Positions 45,521-55,671 of a stretch of DNA of 64,000 nt are shown here, piece after piece; position 1 is the stretch's first letter; each line of letters starts with the position of its first letter. Location of the stretch: the NCBI GenBank assembly GCA_958267355.1, contig OY279575.1, positions 666,335 through 730,334 of the forward strand, given 5' to 3'. The stretch comes from an uncultured Alphaproteobacteria bacterium (GTDB taxonomy: Bacteria; Pseudomonadota; Alphaproteobacteria; JALCBB01). Both the position numbers and the translations under genes were made by a program. The notes beneath the pieces are model-generated. The model saw only the letters and a program-made list of their open reading frames with translations. It was not told where the DNA came from and ran no database searches.

Positions 45521-45638
45521 CGTAGTGCGGCGTAGCTTGACGAGCCGCACCAAAAGGCGGCGTAAGCCGCCGTTAAAGGGCGCGGGTAGCAAGCCAGATG
45601 TGCCGCAAAGCACCCGCAAGGGTGCGTATAAAGCGAGC
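45521..45638. repeat. Hairpin cluster downstream of pyrG
   Basis: A GGCGGCGTAAGCCGCC hairpin, a GCGGCGTAG...GAGCCGC pair and the CACCCGCAAGGGTGCG hairpin lie between the pyrG stop and the junction element. All three are recurring mosaic-repeat parts. Confidence 0.6.
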
Positions 45639-47285
45639 TTACACCAAACGTGATTGGTCTCTGGCGGCGCGGATGAATGAGGCAAATAAGGGGTGGGGGG
45701 AAAAGGGACGGGATTTCAGTTCAGGGTGGAATTGCACTCCGATAAACCATGGGTGTTCTGTGTGCTCCACAATTTCAGGTAAAGTACCATCAGGAGACTT
45801 ACCCGAAAATACCAAACCCGCAGCTTTAAATTTTTCCTCGTAGGCAATATCTACTTCGTAACGGTGACGATGCCGCTCAGATATCATCTCAGCTTCGTAA
45901 ATACGCCGCGCCAAGCTGTTTTGTGCCAAGTGCGCCTTGTACGCTCCAAGGCGCATTGTACCGCCTTTGTCGTCAGCGTTAGAACGATGTTCGGTCACGC
46001 CATCATCGCGTTGCCACTCCGTCAGCAAGCCCACGACACGCGGGTCACAAGCCCCAAATTCACTACTGCCCGCTCGTGTTTCTCCCCACTGATTGCGGGC
46101 AGTTTCTACCAAAGCCAACTGCATGCCCAAGCAAATACCCAAAAATGGCACTCCACGCTCACGCGCATATTGAATCGCCCGTATCTTGCCTTCGGCTCCG
46201 CGTTCGCCAAATCCACCTGGTACAAGTAGCCCGTCATAGGCAGAAAGCTTTTCTCCCAAGCCTTCTTCGCCCCGCAAAAGCTCGTCAGCAGAAAGCCAAT
46301 TGGTTTCTACACGGGCAAGGTTTGCAATACCTCCGTGGACTAAAGCTTCGTTCAGAGACAAATACGCATCGCGCAAACCCGTATACTTGCCAATCACGCC
46401 TATTCTTACCCGCTCACTCGGACTCCGCACCGCTTCCGTAATATCGCGCCATCGCGAAAGGGCTTCGGCTCCGTTTTTGGGCTTCAAGCCGAAGTGTTGC
46501 AGAACCCGTTGCTCCATACCCTGATTGCTCAAAATCAGCGGCAGGGCGTAAAGCACATCGGTGTTTTCCGCCACCATAATGTCAGAGTCATCCACATTGC
46601 AGAACAAAGCCAGCTTGCGACGCGCATCTGCACCCAAAGCCCTGTCGCTACGCACCACCAGCATACCCGGACGAATTCCCGCCGCCTGTAACTCACGCAC
46701 AGAGTGCTGAGTCGGCTTGGTCTTCAACTCACTGCCCCCAGGGTCAGGGGGCGCCAAAGTCACATGAATGAAAAGGGCTTTGCTTCCCTCTACATTTTCC
46801 TGTGCCGCAAACTGGCGAGCGGCTTCTAGGAAGGGTAAGCCTTCAATATCTCCGACCGTGCCGCCGATTTCGCAGATGCAGAAGTCTTCGCCGTTTAAGT
46901 CGCGGCGAATCCGCTCCTGTATTGCATCTGTGACATGCGGAATTACCTGCACTGTAGCTCCTAGATAATCGCCCCGCCGCTCGCGGCGTAATATCTGGTC
47001 GTAAATCTGTCCCGTTGTCATGCAGTCAGAGCGAGTGGCTCCGATATCGGTGAAACGTTCGTAGTGTCCAAGGTCTAGATCGGTTTCGGCCCCGTCGTCG
47101 GTGACATAGACTTCTCCGTGTTCAAACGGATTCATCGTGCCAGGATCAATGTTAAGATACGGGTCAAGCTTTCTAAGCCGCACCGAATAACCCTGCCCCT
47201 GCAACAAAGCCGCAAGTGCCGAAGCTGTAAGTCCCTTGCCAAGCGACGAGACGACTCCACCCGTGATGAAAATGAAGCGAGTCAC
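45639..47285 (-). CDS. pyrG: CTP synthase
   Basis: PyrG makes CTP from UTP with glutamine or ammonia. The N-terminal synthetase domain has [20 protein letters not shown], the [23 protein letters not shown] segment (split motifs) and [10 protein letters not shown]. The glutamine amidotransferase domain has the nucleophile in [10 protein letters not shown] and the C-terminal HPEL. The length of 548 residues is normal. secG lies 27 bases upstream on the same strand. In many alphaproteobacteria kdsA follows pyrG directly, but here an island intervenes and kdsA is on the other strand. Confidence 0.97.
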   Translation of the reverse strand: MTRFIFITGGVVSSLGKGLTASALAALLQGQGYSVRLRKLDPYLNIDPGTMNPFEHGEVYVTDDGAETDLDLGHYERFTDIGATRSDCMTTGQIYDQILRRERRGDYLGATVQVIPHVTDAIQERIRRDLNGEDFCICEIGGTVGDIEGLPFLEAARQFAAQENVEGSKALFIHVTLAPPDPGGSELKTKPTQHSVRELQAAGIRPGMLVVRSDRALGADARRKLALFCNVDDSDIMVAENTDVLYALPLILSNQGMEQRVLQHFGLKPKNGAEALSRWRDITEAVRSPSERVRIGVIGKYTGLRDAYLSLNEALVHGGIANLARVETNWLSADELLRGEEGLGEKLSAYDGLLVPGGFGERGAEGKIRAIQYARERGVPFLGICLGMQLALVETARNQWGETRAGSSEFGACDPRVVGLLTEWQRDDGVTEHRSNADDKGGTMRLGAYKAHLAQNSLARRIYEAEMISERHRHRYEVDIAYEEKFKAAGLVFSGKSPDGTLPEIVEHTEHPWFIGVQFHPELKSRPFSPHPLFASFIRAARDQSRLV

Positions 47286-47312
47286 CTTGTACCCGCCATC
47301 TCGCGCAAGATT

Positions 47313-47648
47313 TTACTGCCCACTCTCAGGAAGAGTCGGAAATAACGGCACGACTCCATCGCCACCGTCAGGAGACTCAACAGGAAGACCATCGGTTGGA
47401 AAACTCGGCAAAGCGTCTTCTCCGCCTGTGCCGTAGAGTATTGCCAGCAAGATGCTTAACGCCATAAAAGTTGCACCCAAAACCGCCGTGGTCTTGGTCA
47501 GAAAATTCGCCTGTCCGCGGGCTGAGAACATACTGCCAGGTCCGCCACCGCCGATGCCAAGCGCACCACCTTCGCTACGCTGAAGCAGGATGACTCCAAT
47601 CAACGCCAAGACCACCAGAACATGTAGGACTAGCAAAACGCTCTGCAC
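47313..47648 (-). CDS. secG: Preprotein translocase subunit SecG
   Basis: SecG is a two-helix auxiliary subunit of the SecYEG translocon. The first helix is in QSVLLVLHVLVVLALIGVI, followed by LLQRSEGGALGIGGG and FSARGQANFLTKTT, then a second helix. The GTG at 47648, with AAGGA 8 bases upstream, gives 111 residues. The open frame to 47708 adds a polar segment that is not typical. A Gly/Asp/Pro-rich tail follows the second helix, as in alphaproteobacterial SecG. Confidence 0.92.
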   Translation of the reverse strand: MQSVLLVLHVLVVLALIGVILLQRSEGGALGIGGGGPGSMFSARGQANFLTKTTAVLGATFMALSILLAILYGTGGEDALPSFPTDGLPVESPDGGDGVVPLFPTLPESGQ

Positions 47649-47708
47649 GATGAATTCCTTGAAGACCCTGCCCGCTCGCAAGCTGGGCCAGTCGCTCTGA
47701 AAAGACAA

Positions 47709-48124
47709 ATTGTTCGGGACACACCTTAGAAAGCGTGTCTACTATATTTAGCCCACTTCGCTCGGCTTTGCAATTCGCAACAGCAATTCAGGGAGCCGTA
47801 TCGGCAATTCACAGAGACAATTCGGGGGGCAGTAACGGCAATTCACAGAGACAATTCGGGGGGCAGTAACGGCAATTCACAGAGACAATTCGGGGGGCAG
47901 TAACGGCAATTCACAGAGACAATTCAGAACGGCAATTCCGCAGGGCAAACCGCCAAGCAAGGACAAGAAACCAGAGCTTACGCCTATCAGTATGAAACCC
48001 CTAAGCCTAAGCCCCTAAGCCTAAACCCCTAAGCCTACGCCTACGCCTATGAGTATAAAGCCCCTAAGCCTACGCCTATGAGTACAAAGCCCCTAAGCCT
48101 ACGCCTATGAGCACAAAGCCCCTA
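47709..48124. repeat. Two tandem arrays between tpiA and secG (34-base and 29-base periods)
   Basis: At 47802-47946 a unit of 34 bases (built from CGGCAATTCACAGAGACAAT and TCGGGGGGCAGTAA) repeats about four times, three of them identical. At 47995-48124 a 29-base unit (AAAGCCCCTAAGCCTACGCC plus TATGAGTAC) repeats, and the final partial unit contains the tpiA stop codon (CTA at 48122-48124, in CCCCTAAGCC). There are no unique spacers between units, so this is not a CRISPR array. Neither period is a multiple of three. Confidence 0.92.
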
Positions 48125-48913
48125 AGCCCGTGCCATCGCCTCTAAGGTGGCAGTCAGCTTGTCAGGCTGGAGAGAGACTCCGCCGACCAGAAGCCCATCT
48201 GCGCCCGCTTTTAGAAAATCAGCCGCGTTGTCTGGAGCCACAGAACCACCATATAAGAACTCCGCCCGCAGACCCATAGAATTCGCCCGCTCGCGTAGAG
48301 CCGATAGAATCGCTCCTGCTGTGGCAGGAGTCGCGGCTTGTCCGCTACCAATTGCCCAGATGGGCTCGTAAGCCACCATTAAGCCCCCTGTAGCCGCTTC
48401 TAAGCCCTCTGGAGCCACTTCTAAGCCACTCACAAGGGTTTCTAGCTCGTCGCTCAAGTGGCGGCACACAGCTTGCTCTCCGCCGCTTGTGGAAAGCCTA
48501 TCGCGTGTCTCCTTGGATTCGCCCAGACAGACAATTGCGCCCAAGCCCACAGCTCGTGCCGCCCGTGCCTTAGCAGCTATCTGAGGGGGAGTCTCGCCAT
48601 AATCACGCCGCCTTTCAGAGTGTCCGAGGATAACCCACGCACAGCCCATTTCCTTCAACAAGCTTGGAGATACGGCTCCTGTATAGGCTCCTGAGGGTTT
48701 GCTGTGGCAGTCTTGGGCACCGAGTTGCACCTGGGTGCCTGTGCCGTCTGTGCTGTCTGTGCCGTCTGCGAGCTCCTGGGCTGCCAACGACAGCAACGGA
48801 AACGGCGGACAAGCCACCGAACGCACCGTATCCGTGCTACGCAATGGAGCCAGCCATGGCTCCAGATCGCGTGGAGTCCCGTGCATCTTCCAATTTGCCA
48901 CTAGGATAGGCAT
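48122..48913 (-). CDS. tpiA: Triose-phosphate isomerase
   Basis: TpiA interconverts dihydroxyacetone phosphate and glyceraldehyde 3-phosphate. The active-site residues are in ANWKM, VILGHSERR and AYEPIWAIGSG, with LYGGSV and GLLVGGVSL at the phosphate site. A short repeat with a 9-base period (TDG, TDS, TDG) lies at about residues 50-60, in a surface loop. The 263-residue length is slightly above average for that reason. The stop codon is part of the downstream tandem array. It is divergent from ppiD. Confidence 0.96.
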   Translation of the reverse strand: MPILVANWKMHGTPRDLEPWLAPLRSTDTVRSVACPPFPLLSLAAQELADGTDSTDGTGTQVQLGAQDCHSKPSGAYTGAVSPSLLKEMGCAWVILGHSERRRDYGETPPQIAAKARAARAVGLGAIVCLGESKETRDRLSTSGGEQAVCRHLSDELETLVSGLEVAPEGLEAATGGLMVAYEPIWAIGSGQAATPATAGAILSALRERANSMGLRAEFLYGGSVAPDNAADFLKAGADGLLVGGVSLQPDKLTATLEAMARA

Positions 48914-49033
48914 AGATCGCGTCCGTTTCTGGTGCTAGAAAATACGCCTTTTCAAGGCTACACTGCCAAGTCTAGAACACCACTATAAAGCATCTGTGCT
49001 TTATGTGCTTTATCTCCTCTCTTTTGTCGGACA
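48914..49033. promoter_or_regulatory. Divergent promoter region of tpiA and ppiD
   Basis: This 120-base spacer between two divergent starts must contain both promoters. TTTATGTGCTTTATCTCC is a repeated TTTAT/GTGCTTTAT motif on the plus-strand side. I cannot assign -35 and -10 boxes reliably. Confidence 0.45.
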
Positions 49034-51001
49034 ATGAAGCTCTTCAAATCAGCGCAACAGCTCGTTGCCAAAATCCTGCTTGGAATTATCTTCGCTGTTC
49101 TGGTGATCAGCTTCGCCTTGTGGGGAGTCGGAGACCTACTCAGCGGCAGAGTAAGCGGCGGAGTTGTCGCCAAGGTCGGAAGCACTGAAATTCTCCAAGG
49201 AGAGTTTCTGCGCACTTATTTTTCGCAACAGGTGCCACAGGGGCAGGTACGCGGAATGCGGCAAGCCAATCAGGCTTTATCTTTGCTGGTGGATTCAGAA
49301 GTCTTAGCCCAGGAAGCAAAGCGGCTTGGCTTAAAGGTAGGAGACCAAGAGTTGCGTGAAGAAGTGGAGAAATTTCCAGCTTTTCAAGATTTCAAGGGTG
49401 AGTTTGATGCATTGCGTTTGGAAGGATTTTTGCAGAACAGTGGGTATACGCGCAGTGAGTTTTCTGAACGTTTTGCTTTGGACTTAAACGCCCAGCGCAT
49501 TCAGGGAGCTGTTTTGTCTGGTGCGTTAATGCCGCGTTCGTTGGCAGAGCAGCTTGTCACCTATGACCAGACAAAACGTTCGGCGGAATATCTGCGGGTG
49601 ACTCGCGAAAGTCAGGAACAACCCGAAGAGCCAAGCGAGGAAACACTTGCTGACTATTATGCGGGGGTGAAGGATTCGTATCGTACGCAGGAGTTACGTA
49701 AGGTGACTTGGCTGTGGTTAGCTCCGGATCGGTTTGCGGATGAAGCGATAATTACGGAAGACGAATTGCAAGCCCGCTACGAAGAGCTAAAAGACACGCA
49801 GTTTTCAGTTGCAGAGCAACGCGCGTTTCATCAAGAAGTACTAGCGAGCGAAGAAGAGGCGAAGGCACGGCTAGCGGAACTGTTAGAGAAAGAAGAAGCC
49901 AAGCCGAAGGCGGCGATTGATACCACTGCTTTGCAGGAATCGATTGTGAGTCAATTTTCAGGACAGCAGAATGTGACGATTACGCCTGTCTATGACAATT
50001 TATTATCGGGCGAGCGTTTGGGTCCGTATGCGGCGGAGGGTTTGCAAGCCGATGTAGCGGCGGCTTTATTTGCCGAAGGCCAGGCGTTGGGTTTGGTTTC
50101 TGAAATTGTTAAGTCTCCGTTTGGCTGGCATGTTTTGGAAGTTGCAGAGATAAAAGCAGGTTCGGTTACGCCGTTTGAAGAAGTGCGCGAGACTTTGGAG
50201 TCGTCCATGCGTGAGGCAATAGCGGCGGAACGTTCTGTAGGTGAGGCAAATCGCCTAGACGAACTGCTCGGACGCGGCGACAGCTTAGAAGATATAGCGG
50301 CTGCTGTTGCTTTACAGGCTGAGACTCAGGCTTTTTCGCGTTTCGGACAAGACGCAGATGGTGCGGCTTTAGAAGGGCTTACGCGCGAGCGGCGTTTTTT
50401 AGAAGCAGTCTTTGCGTCTGAGACGGCACTTGATGAGACGAGTCTATTGTTTGAAGGGCGGGAAGTTGGCGGCTATTACGCTTGGCGCTTGGATGAAGTG
50501 ATACCTGCGGCGGACAGGCCGCTAGAAGAAGTGCGCGATAGCTTGATTGAGCGTTGGCAGAATGAAAAACAGGGAGAGTCTGCGCGGACTCTTGCCGAAG
50601 AAATTTTAGAAAAGGCAGAAGGCGGTGCATCACTGGCAGAGCTAGCTGAAGACTATGCATTGGAGGTTACGCTTTCTGATCCGCTGGTGCGGCGTGCGGC
50701 GTGGCCGTTTTTTTCGTTTGCAGAAGAGCTGTTTCAGCTGGGCGATGGCGCTTTTGCCGTTACCGAACTGGAGCAAGATTTTGTGGTTTTGACTCCTGTG
50801 TCTACGGAATTGCCTGATTATGAAGCGCGTGAAATTCGCGAGCAGGTTTTGCGTGATGAAGTGGATTTGCGTATCGCTGTGGTGGGAGAAGTTTTTGAGC
50901 AATATATGCAAGCATTACGCAGTGCGCATGAAGCGATTACCTATGATGAGCAGGTGGCACATATTGTAGAAAACGGCTCTGAGTTTTATGGAGGTTACTG
51001 A
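49034..51001 (+). CDS. ppiD: PpiD-like periplasmic peptidyl-prolyl isomerase/chaperone
   Basis: The 655-residue protein starts with a short cytoplasmic stretch and one membrane anchor (residues about 15-37, ILLGIIFAVLVISFALWGVG), then a SurA-like N-terminal chaperone region (VAKVGSTEILQGEF, LVDSEVLAQEAKRLGL) and a parvulin-type rotamase region including GLVSEIVKSPFGWHVLEVAEI. This is the PpiD architecture: membrane-anchored, acting on outer-membrane proteins as they emerge from SecYEG. The trpE start lies inside its last codons, suggesting translational coupling; this ppiD-trpE pairing is common in alphaproteobacteria. Confidence 0.88.
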   Translation: MKLFKSAQQLVAKILLGIIFAVLVISFALWGVGDLLSGRVSGGVVAKVGSTEILQGEFLRTYFSQQVPQGQVRGMRQANQALSLLVDSEVLAQEAKRLGLKVGDQELREEVEKFPAFQDFKGEFDALRLEGFLQNSGYTRSEFSERFALDLNAQRIQGAVLSGALMPRSLAEQLVTYDQTKRSAEYLRVTRESQEQPEEPSEETLADYYAGVKDSYRTQELRKVTWLWLAPDRFADEAIITEDELQARYEELKDTQFSVAEQRAFHQEVLASEEEAKARLAELLEKEEAKPKAAIDTTALQESIVSQFSGQQNVTITPVYDNLLSGERLGPYAAEGLQADVAAALFAEGQALGLVSEIVKSPFGWHVLEVAEIKAGSVTPFEEVRETLESSMREAIAAERSVGEANRLDELLGRGDSLEDIAAAVALQAETQAFSRFGQDADGAALEGLTRERRFLEAVFASETALDETSLLFEGREVGGYYAWRLDEVIPAADRPLEEVRDSLIERWQNEKQGESARTLAEEILEKAEGGASLAELAEDYALEVTLSDPLVRRAAWPFFSFAEELFQLGDGAFAVTELEQDFVVLTPVSTELPDYEAREIREQVLRDEVDLRIAVVGEVFEQYMQALRSAHEAITYDEQVAHIVENGSEFYGGY

Positions 51002-52589
51002 CTCGCGCAGGCTTTCCCGCACGATGCAAAGCGGGAGCGGGGCGGATGAAAACTCCTTTGCTGAGTTTTGTGGCTTGTGGAATGCAGGAATTCCGCAGCT
51101 GGTGCGTTCGGTGCAGGCGGCGGAGTTTGAGACTCCGCTTTCGGTGTATCTTAAGCTAACAGAAAATCGTCACTACGCAGCTTTATTTGAGTCGGTGGAA
51201 GGTGGCGTTAACATTGGCAGGTATTCTTTTATTGTCTGCGAGCCTGACCGCGTGTGGAAATGCGAAGGCGGAAAAGCCGCACAGGCAACTTTGCGCTCTG
51301 ATAATACCTTTAGTGATTTTGCTCCGTTGGCGGGTGAGGCGTTAGAGACCTTGCGCGAGTCTATTCGTGAAGCACAATTTGCAAGTGACTCTCCCGTGAA
51401 GTTGGCGGGGGGCTGGGTTGGATATTTGTCTTACGATGCTGTGCGTATGATGGAGTCACTTCCTGATACGGGCAAGGAGCGAAGCGAAGCATTACCTGAA
51501 GGGGTATTTTTCCGCCCGACTCTGACAGCGGTATTTGACCGTATCGGAGACAGACTGACTTTGGTGGTGGTGGTGCGTCCGCAGAAGGGGATAACTGCCG
51601 AGCAAGCGTGGGAGCAAGCCCAAGCCCGCCTAGCAGCAGCACAGGAACAGATTGACAAGCCGCTCACGGCTCAGACCGCACAAGACACGGCAATGGAAGG
51701 CAGGGCTACAGAAGGCAAGGCTACAGAAGGCAAGGCTACAGAAGGCAAGCCAACGGAGCCATTGCAATTTGAGTCCAATACAGGAGCAGACAGATACAAG
51801 TCTATGGTGCGAAAGGCGAAGGAATACATAAAAGCAGGAGATATTTACCAAGTGGTTTTGTCGCAAAAGTTTTCTGCGCGGACAACAATGAGTGGTTTTG
51901 ATTTTTATCGGGCTTTGCGGCGGCATAATCCTGCGCCGTTTTTATTTTTTTTGAATTTGCCGCAGGCGGCGGTGGCGGGTTCGTCTCCTGAGATGCTGGT
52001 GCGGGTGGAAGATGGAGCTTTAACGACTCGTCCGCTGGCGGGCACAAGGCGGCGCGGAAGCACGGACGCCGAAGACACAGCTCTAGCCCGTGAGTTACTA
52101 GCAGACGAAAAAGAACGAGCCGAACACCTGATGTTGCTGGACTTAGGGCGCAACGACATCGGACGAGTCGCAGCACAGGGTAGCGTGTCGGTGCCGCGTT
52201 CATTTACGGTGGAGCGGTATAGTCAGGTGATGCATATATCTTCAACGGTGACGGGTACCTTGGCGGCGGGATGTGATGCGTTAGATGCGCTGATTTCTAC
52301 ATTTCCTGCTGGTACTTTATCAGGAGCCCCTAAGGTTCGGGCGATGGAGATCATTGAAGAGCTAGAAGTGTCTCGCCGTGGTTTATACGGTGGCGCGGTG
52401 GGGTATTTCGGAGCGGATGGCTCACTAGATTCGTGTATTGCGCTCCGCACGGCGGTTTTGGAAGGTGGAGTGATAACGATTCAGGCGGGTGCGGGGATTG
52501 TTGTGGACAGCGACGAAGACTCCGAGCAGCAGGAGTGCTTAAACAAAGCCCGTGCTTTATTTCTCGCCGCCGAAGACGCCGCACGTTGA
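50988..52589 (+). CDS. trpE: Anthranilate synthase component I
   Basis: TrpE converts chorismate to anthranilate using ammonia from TrpG. The feedback-site segment FETPLSVYLKL, then YQVVLSQKF, RPLAGTRRRG, LDLGRNDIGRVA and AGTLSGAPKVRAMEII are present. A tandem repeat with a 15-base period (ATEGK, ATEGK, ATEGK, PTEP) occupies about residues 238-260, between the N-terminal and catalytic parts. The start is either ATG 50988, 14 bases inside ppiD, or ATG 51024; neither has a strong ribosome-binding site. trpG is not adjacent; a 5.3-kb block separates them. Confidence 0.95.
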   Translation: MEVTDSRRLSRTMQSGSGADENSFAEFCGLWNAGIPQLVRSVQAAEFETPLSVYLKLTENRHYAALFESVEGGVNIGRYSFIVCEPDRVWKCEGGKAAQATLRSDNTFSDFAPLAGEALETLRESIREAQFASDSPVKLAGGWVGYLSYDAVRMMESLPDTGKERSEALPEGVFFRPTLTAVFDRIGDRLTLVVVVRPQKGITAEQAWEQAQARLAAAQEQIDKPLTAQTAQDTAMEGRATEGKATEGKATEGKPTEPLQFESNTGADRYKSMVRKAKEYIKAGDIYQVVLSQKFSARTTMSGFDFYRALRRHNPAPFLFFLNLPQAAVAGSSPEMLVRVEDGALTTRPLAGTRRRGSTDAEDTALARELLADEKERAEHLMLLDLGRNDIGRVAAQGSVSVPRSFTVERYSQVMHISSTVTGTLAAGCDALDALISTFPAGTLSGAPKVRAMEIIEELEVSRRGLYGGAVGYFGADGSLDSCIALRTAVLEGGVITIQAGAGIVVDSDEDSEQQECLNKARALFLAAEDAAR

Positions 52590-53045
52590 AGTAAAGCCTA
52601 ACCCCAACCCTTTCTTTACGCCTACTTGCGCAGGCTAGTTGCCGCATCTCGCCTGTCTTCACAGAACTCTAATTCCTAGTCCGCAAAAAAATGGGTCAGG
52701 GTTAGTCTTTCTCGCAACATTTAATTTACGCGCCCTTGCGGGCGCTTTTGCTCGCGCAAGCGCGAGCGTCCGCTTCGCTCCGCTCGTTTCACTCCGCTAC
52801 GCTCGCGCTCGTGCCCTACGGGCACTCGGTGGGTCTTCGTCTCCATAATGGGAGCCAGTTAATCCCACTAATCTTACGCTCCCCCCGTTAGGGGCTTCGG
52901 CTCAATTAACCCGTCACTAAAACTATGGGGCTTAACAGCTGGTGGGGGAAACAAGGCTTGGCACGAATGCCGCACCGCAAGGTGCCCGCAAGGGCGCGTA
53001 AAAAGCGGGCGGATTAAATGTTGAAGTGCGGAGGCAAGGTGCAAT
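52590..53045. repeat. Mosaic repeats between trpE and acs
   Basis: The region starts with an inverted AAGTAAAGCCTAACCCCAAC word. It holds CCGCATCTCGCC, a CTAGTCCGCAAAAAAATGGG module, the CGCGCCCTTGCGGGCGC hairpin, a GCTCGCGCAAGCGCGAGC hairpin, the GTGCCCTACGGGCACTCGG element (52811), GGCTCAATTAACCC with ACTATGGGGCTTAAC (52890-52930), and GGCACGAATGCCGCACCGC. The right end carries a further CGCAAGGGCGCG piece. The two genes converge here; no simple terminator is seen. Confidence 0.78.
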
Positions 53046-54989
53046 TTAGCGGTTTAGGCGGGTGGCAATTAGGTTTTCTACGACAGTTGGCTCTGCCAAG
53101 GTGGAGGTGTCGCCTAAGTCTGTGTGTTCGTTAGCCGCAATCTTACGCAGTATCCTGCGCATGATTTTGCCGCTTCGGGTCTTCGGTAAGCCTTCCGCCC
53201 ATTGCAAAAAGTCTGGCGTAGCGATGGGGCCAATTTCTTTCCGCACCCATAGAGTCAATTCATTGGCAAGGGCTTCGCTGGGTTCAGCATCGGCTATCAA
53301 AGTTACAAAGGCGTAAATCCCCTGCCCCTTTACCTCATGCGGACAGCCCACCACCGCTGCTTCCGCAACACGGCTATGCGCAACCAAAGCACTTTCAATT
53401 TCCGCCGTACCTAAACGATGTCCAGATACATTAATTACATCGTCCAAGCGCCCCGTTATCCACCAATAGCCATCAGCATCACGACGCGCACCATCACCGC
53501 TACAGTAATAGCCAGGGAAACGCTTGAAGTAGGTATCTATGAAGCGTTGGTGGTCTCCATAGATCGTGCGCATCTGTCCAGGCCACGAGTCCGCTAAACA
53601 CAAAGCCCCCGTAGCTTCTCCCTCTAACTCATTCGCGTCTTTGTCTAGCAAGACAGGAGCCGCTCCGAAAAACGGAAAAGTCGCCGAGCCAGGCTTCAAA
53701 TCAGTCGCTCCGGGTAAAGGCGTAATGACAAATCCACCCGTTTCAGTCTGCCACCAAGTGTCTACAATCGGACAACGCTGGTCACCAACCACACGCCAAT
53801 ACCATTGCCATGCCTCAGGGTTGATCGGCTCCCCCACCGTGCCCAAAAGCCGTAAGCTCTCGCGAGAAGTCTCACGCACAGGTGCATCTCCCTCGCGCAT
53901 CAAAGCCCGTATCGCCGTCGGCGCCGTGTAAAACAATGTCACCTTATGACGATCACACACCCGCCAAAACCGCGAAGCATCAGGCCAATTCGGGACTCCT
54001 TCAAAAAGCACCACAGTCGCTCCATTAGAAAGCGGACCGTAAACCATATAGCTATGCCCCGTTATCCAGCCCACATCTGCCGTACACCAAAAAATATCAT
54101 CATCCCGAAGGTCAAAAACCGAACGAAAACTCACAGTCACATAAACCAAATACCCACCCGTAGTATGCAAGACTCCCTTCGGCTTGCCCGTTGAACCAGA
54201 AGTATAAAGAATAAACAATGGGTCTTCGGCGTTCATCTCCTGCGGTGTGGACTCATCGCCAGCCTGCGCCATTTCTTCGTGATACCAAATATCGCGCGCG
54301 CTATGCCACGAAATCTTGCCTCCCGTACGACGCAAGACCAAAACAAACCGCACCGCAGGACACGACTCCAACGCTTCATCAACATTTGCCTTTAACGGAA
54401 TGGTTTTGCCACCGCGTATGCCTTCGTCTGCCGTAATCACAAAGTCAGACTCGCAATCCTGAATGCGTCCCGCCAACGAAGACGGAGAAAAACCCCCAAA
54501 AACCACCGAGTGAATCGCTCCGATACGCGCACAAGCCAGCATCGCATACGCCGCTTCTGGAACCATCGGCATATAAATCGTCACCCGATCGCCTTTCTGC
54601 ACTCCACGCGCCTTCAAAACATTGGCAAGACGACTCACTTGGATTTTTAACTCACCATAAGAAATATGCCGAGCTTCAGCTTCAGGGTCATCAGGCTCCC
54701 AAATCAGTGCCGTGCGTTCAGGGTGAGTTTCAGCGTGTCTGTCTATGCAATTTTCGGCAAGGTTTAAAGTTCCATCTTCATACCAAGCAATAGATAGATT
54801 CGGCAGTTGCCACGAAACATTTTTTACCTTGGTGTAAGGCTTTATCCAGTTCAGGCACTTGCCCTGCTCGCCCCAGTAAGCTTCGTTGTCAGCCCGCGAA
54901 GCCTTATATTCAGCTTCGTACTGCTCACGGCTCACTCGAGCCTGTGCCGCAAAATCCGATGGCGGCGGGTAGCGGGTTTCTTCTGTCAT
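53046..54989 (-). CDS. acs: Acetyl-CoA synthetase
   Basis: Acs activates acetate to acetyl-CoA through an acetyl-adenylate. The AMP-binding motif [38 protein letters not shown] and the C-terminal [12 protein letters not shown] with the acetylation-controlled lysine are intact. The 647-residue length is typical. It is on the minus strand in a block that separates trpE from trpG. A long tandem array lies immediately upstream of its start, so its promoter is within or before that array. Confidence 0.96.
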   Translation of the reverse strand: MTEETRYPPPSDFAAQARVSREQYEAEYKASRADNEAYWGEQGKCLNWIKPYTKVKNVSWQLPNLSIAWYEDGTLNLAENCIDRHAETHPERTALIWEPDDPEAEARHISYGELKIQVSRLANVLKARGVQKGDRVTIYMPMVPEAAYAMLACARIGAIHSVVFGGFSPSSLAGRIQDCESDFVITADEGIRGGKTIPLKANVDEALESCPAVRFVLVLRRTGGKISWHSARDIWYHEEMAQAGDESTPQEMNAEDPLFILYTSGSTGKPKGVLHTTGGYLVYVTVSFRSVFDLRDDDIFWCTADVGWITGHSYMVYGPLSNGATVVLFEGVPNWPDASRFWRVCDRHKVTLFYTAPTAIRALMREGDAPVRETSRESLRLLGTVGEPINPEAWQWYWRVVGDQRCPIVDTWWQTETGGFVITPLPGATDLKPGSATFPFFGAAPVLLDKDANELEGEATGALCLADSWPGQMRTIYGDHQRFIDTYFKRFPGYYCSGDGARRDADGYWWITGRLDDVINVSGHRLGTAEIESALVAHSRVAEAAVVGCPHEVKGQGIYAFVTLIADAEPSEALANELTLWVRKEIGPIATPDFLQWAEGLPKTRSGKIMRRILRKIAANEHTDLGDTSTLAEPTVVENLIATRLNR

Positions 54990-55620
54990 TTGCGCTTAGT
55001 TGCTATGTCGTCTCTACAGGGCTGGGATGGCTCTATAAGGGCTTGGGTTGGCTCTATATGGCTCTGTGGTGGGTTAGGGGCTTCTATGTGCCTGTGGGGG
55101 GCTTAGGTGGCTCTGTGGGGCTGTGGGGCTGTGGGGGGCTTAGGTGGCTCTGTGGTGGCTGTATTGGCTTGTGGGGGGCTTGGGGGGCTTAGATGGCTCT
55201 GTAGTGGTTTAGGGGCTTCTATGTGCCTGTGGGGGGCTTAGGTGGCTCTGTGGTGGCTGTAATGGCTTGTGGAGGGCTTGAGTGGCTCTGTGGTGCCTGT
55301 ATTGGCTTGTGGGGGGCTTGGATGGCTTAGGTAGCTCTGTGGTAGCTGTAATGGCTTGTGGGGGGCTTAGGTGGCTCTGTGGTAGCTGTATTGGCTTGTG
55401 GGGGGCTTGGGGGCTTAGGTAGCTCTATTGTGCCTGTGGGGGGCTTAGGTGGCTCTGTGGTGCCTGTGTTGGCTTGTAGGGGCTTAACGGTGGCTCTGGG
55501 TGCTTACAGAAGGCTCGGGTTAGCTCGGGTTAGCTCGGGTTAGCTCGTCGGGGCTTGATGGCTCTGCAGTGATTCAGCTCTAGACTAGCCCAGATTGGCA
55601 AAAGTAGCTCTGGCACCCCT
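54990..55620. repeat. G-rich minisatellite upstream of acs
   Basis: About 550 bases (55010-55560) are tandem variants of a unit of roughly 40 bases: GGGGGCTTAGGTGGCTCTG, TGGTGGCTGTAATGGCTTG and so on, strongly G/T on the plus strand. Units differ by small substitutions and deletions. A run of GGGTTAGCTC repeats ends it (about 55507-55545). Many G-runs of four or more could form quadruplexes. Open frames through it are Gly/Leu/Trp-rich artefacts. Confidence 0.88.
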
Positions 55621-55671
55621 TCAGGCAATTAACCGCGTTTCAGCACTCGCGTTTCAGCACTAAGAAAAAAT

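Noticed and set aside
47802..48124. Regular direct repeats suggesting a CRISPR array
   Set aside because: Units follow each other directly with no unique spacers, and no cas gene is present in the window.
54944..55543. Plus-strand Gly/Leu/Trp-rich frames in the minisatellite
   Set aside because: They are translations of G-rich tandem repeats with no start signals and no family likeness.
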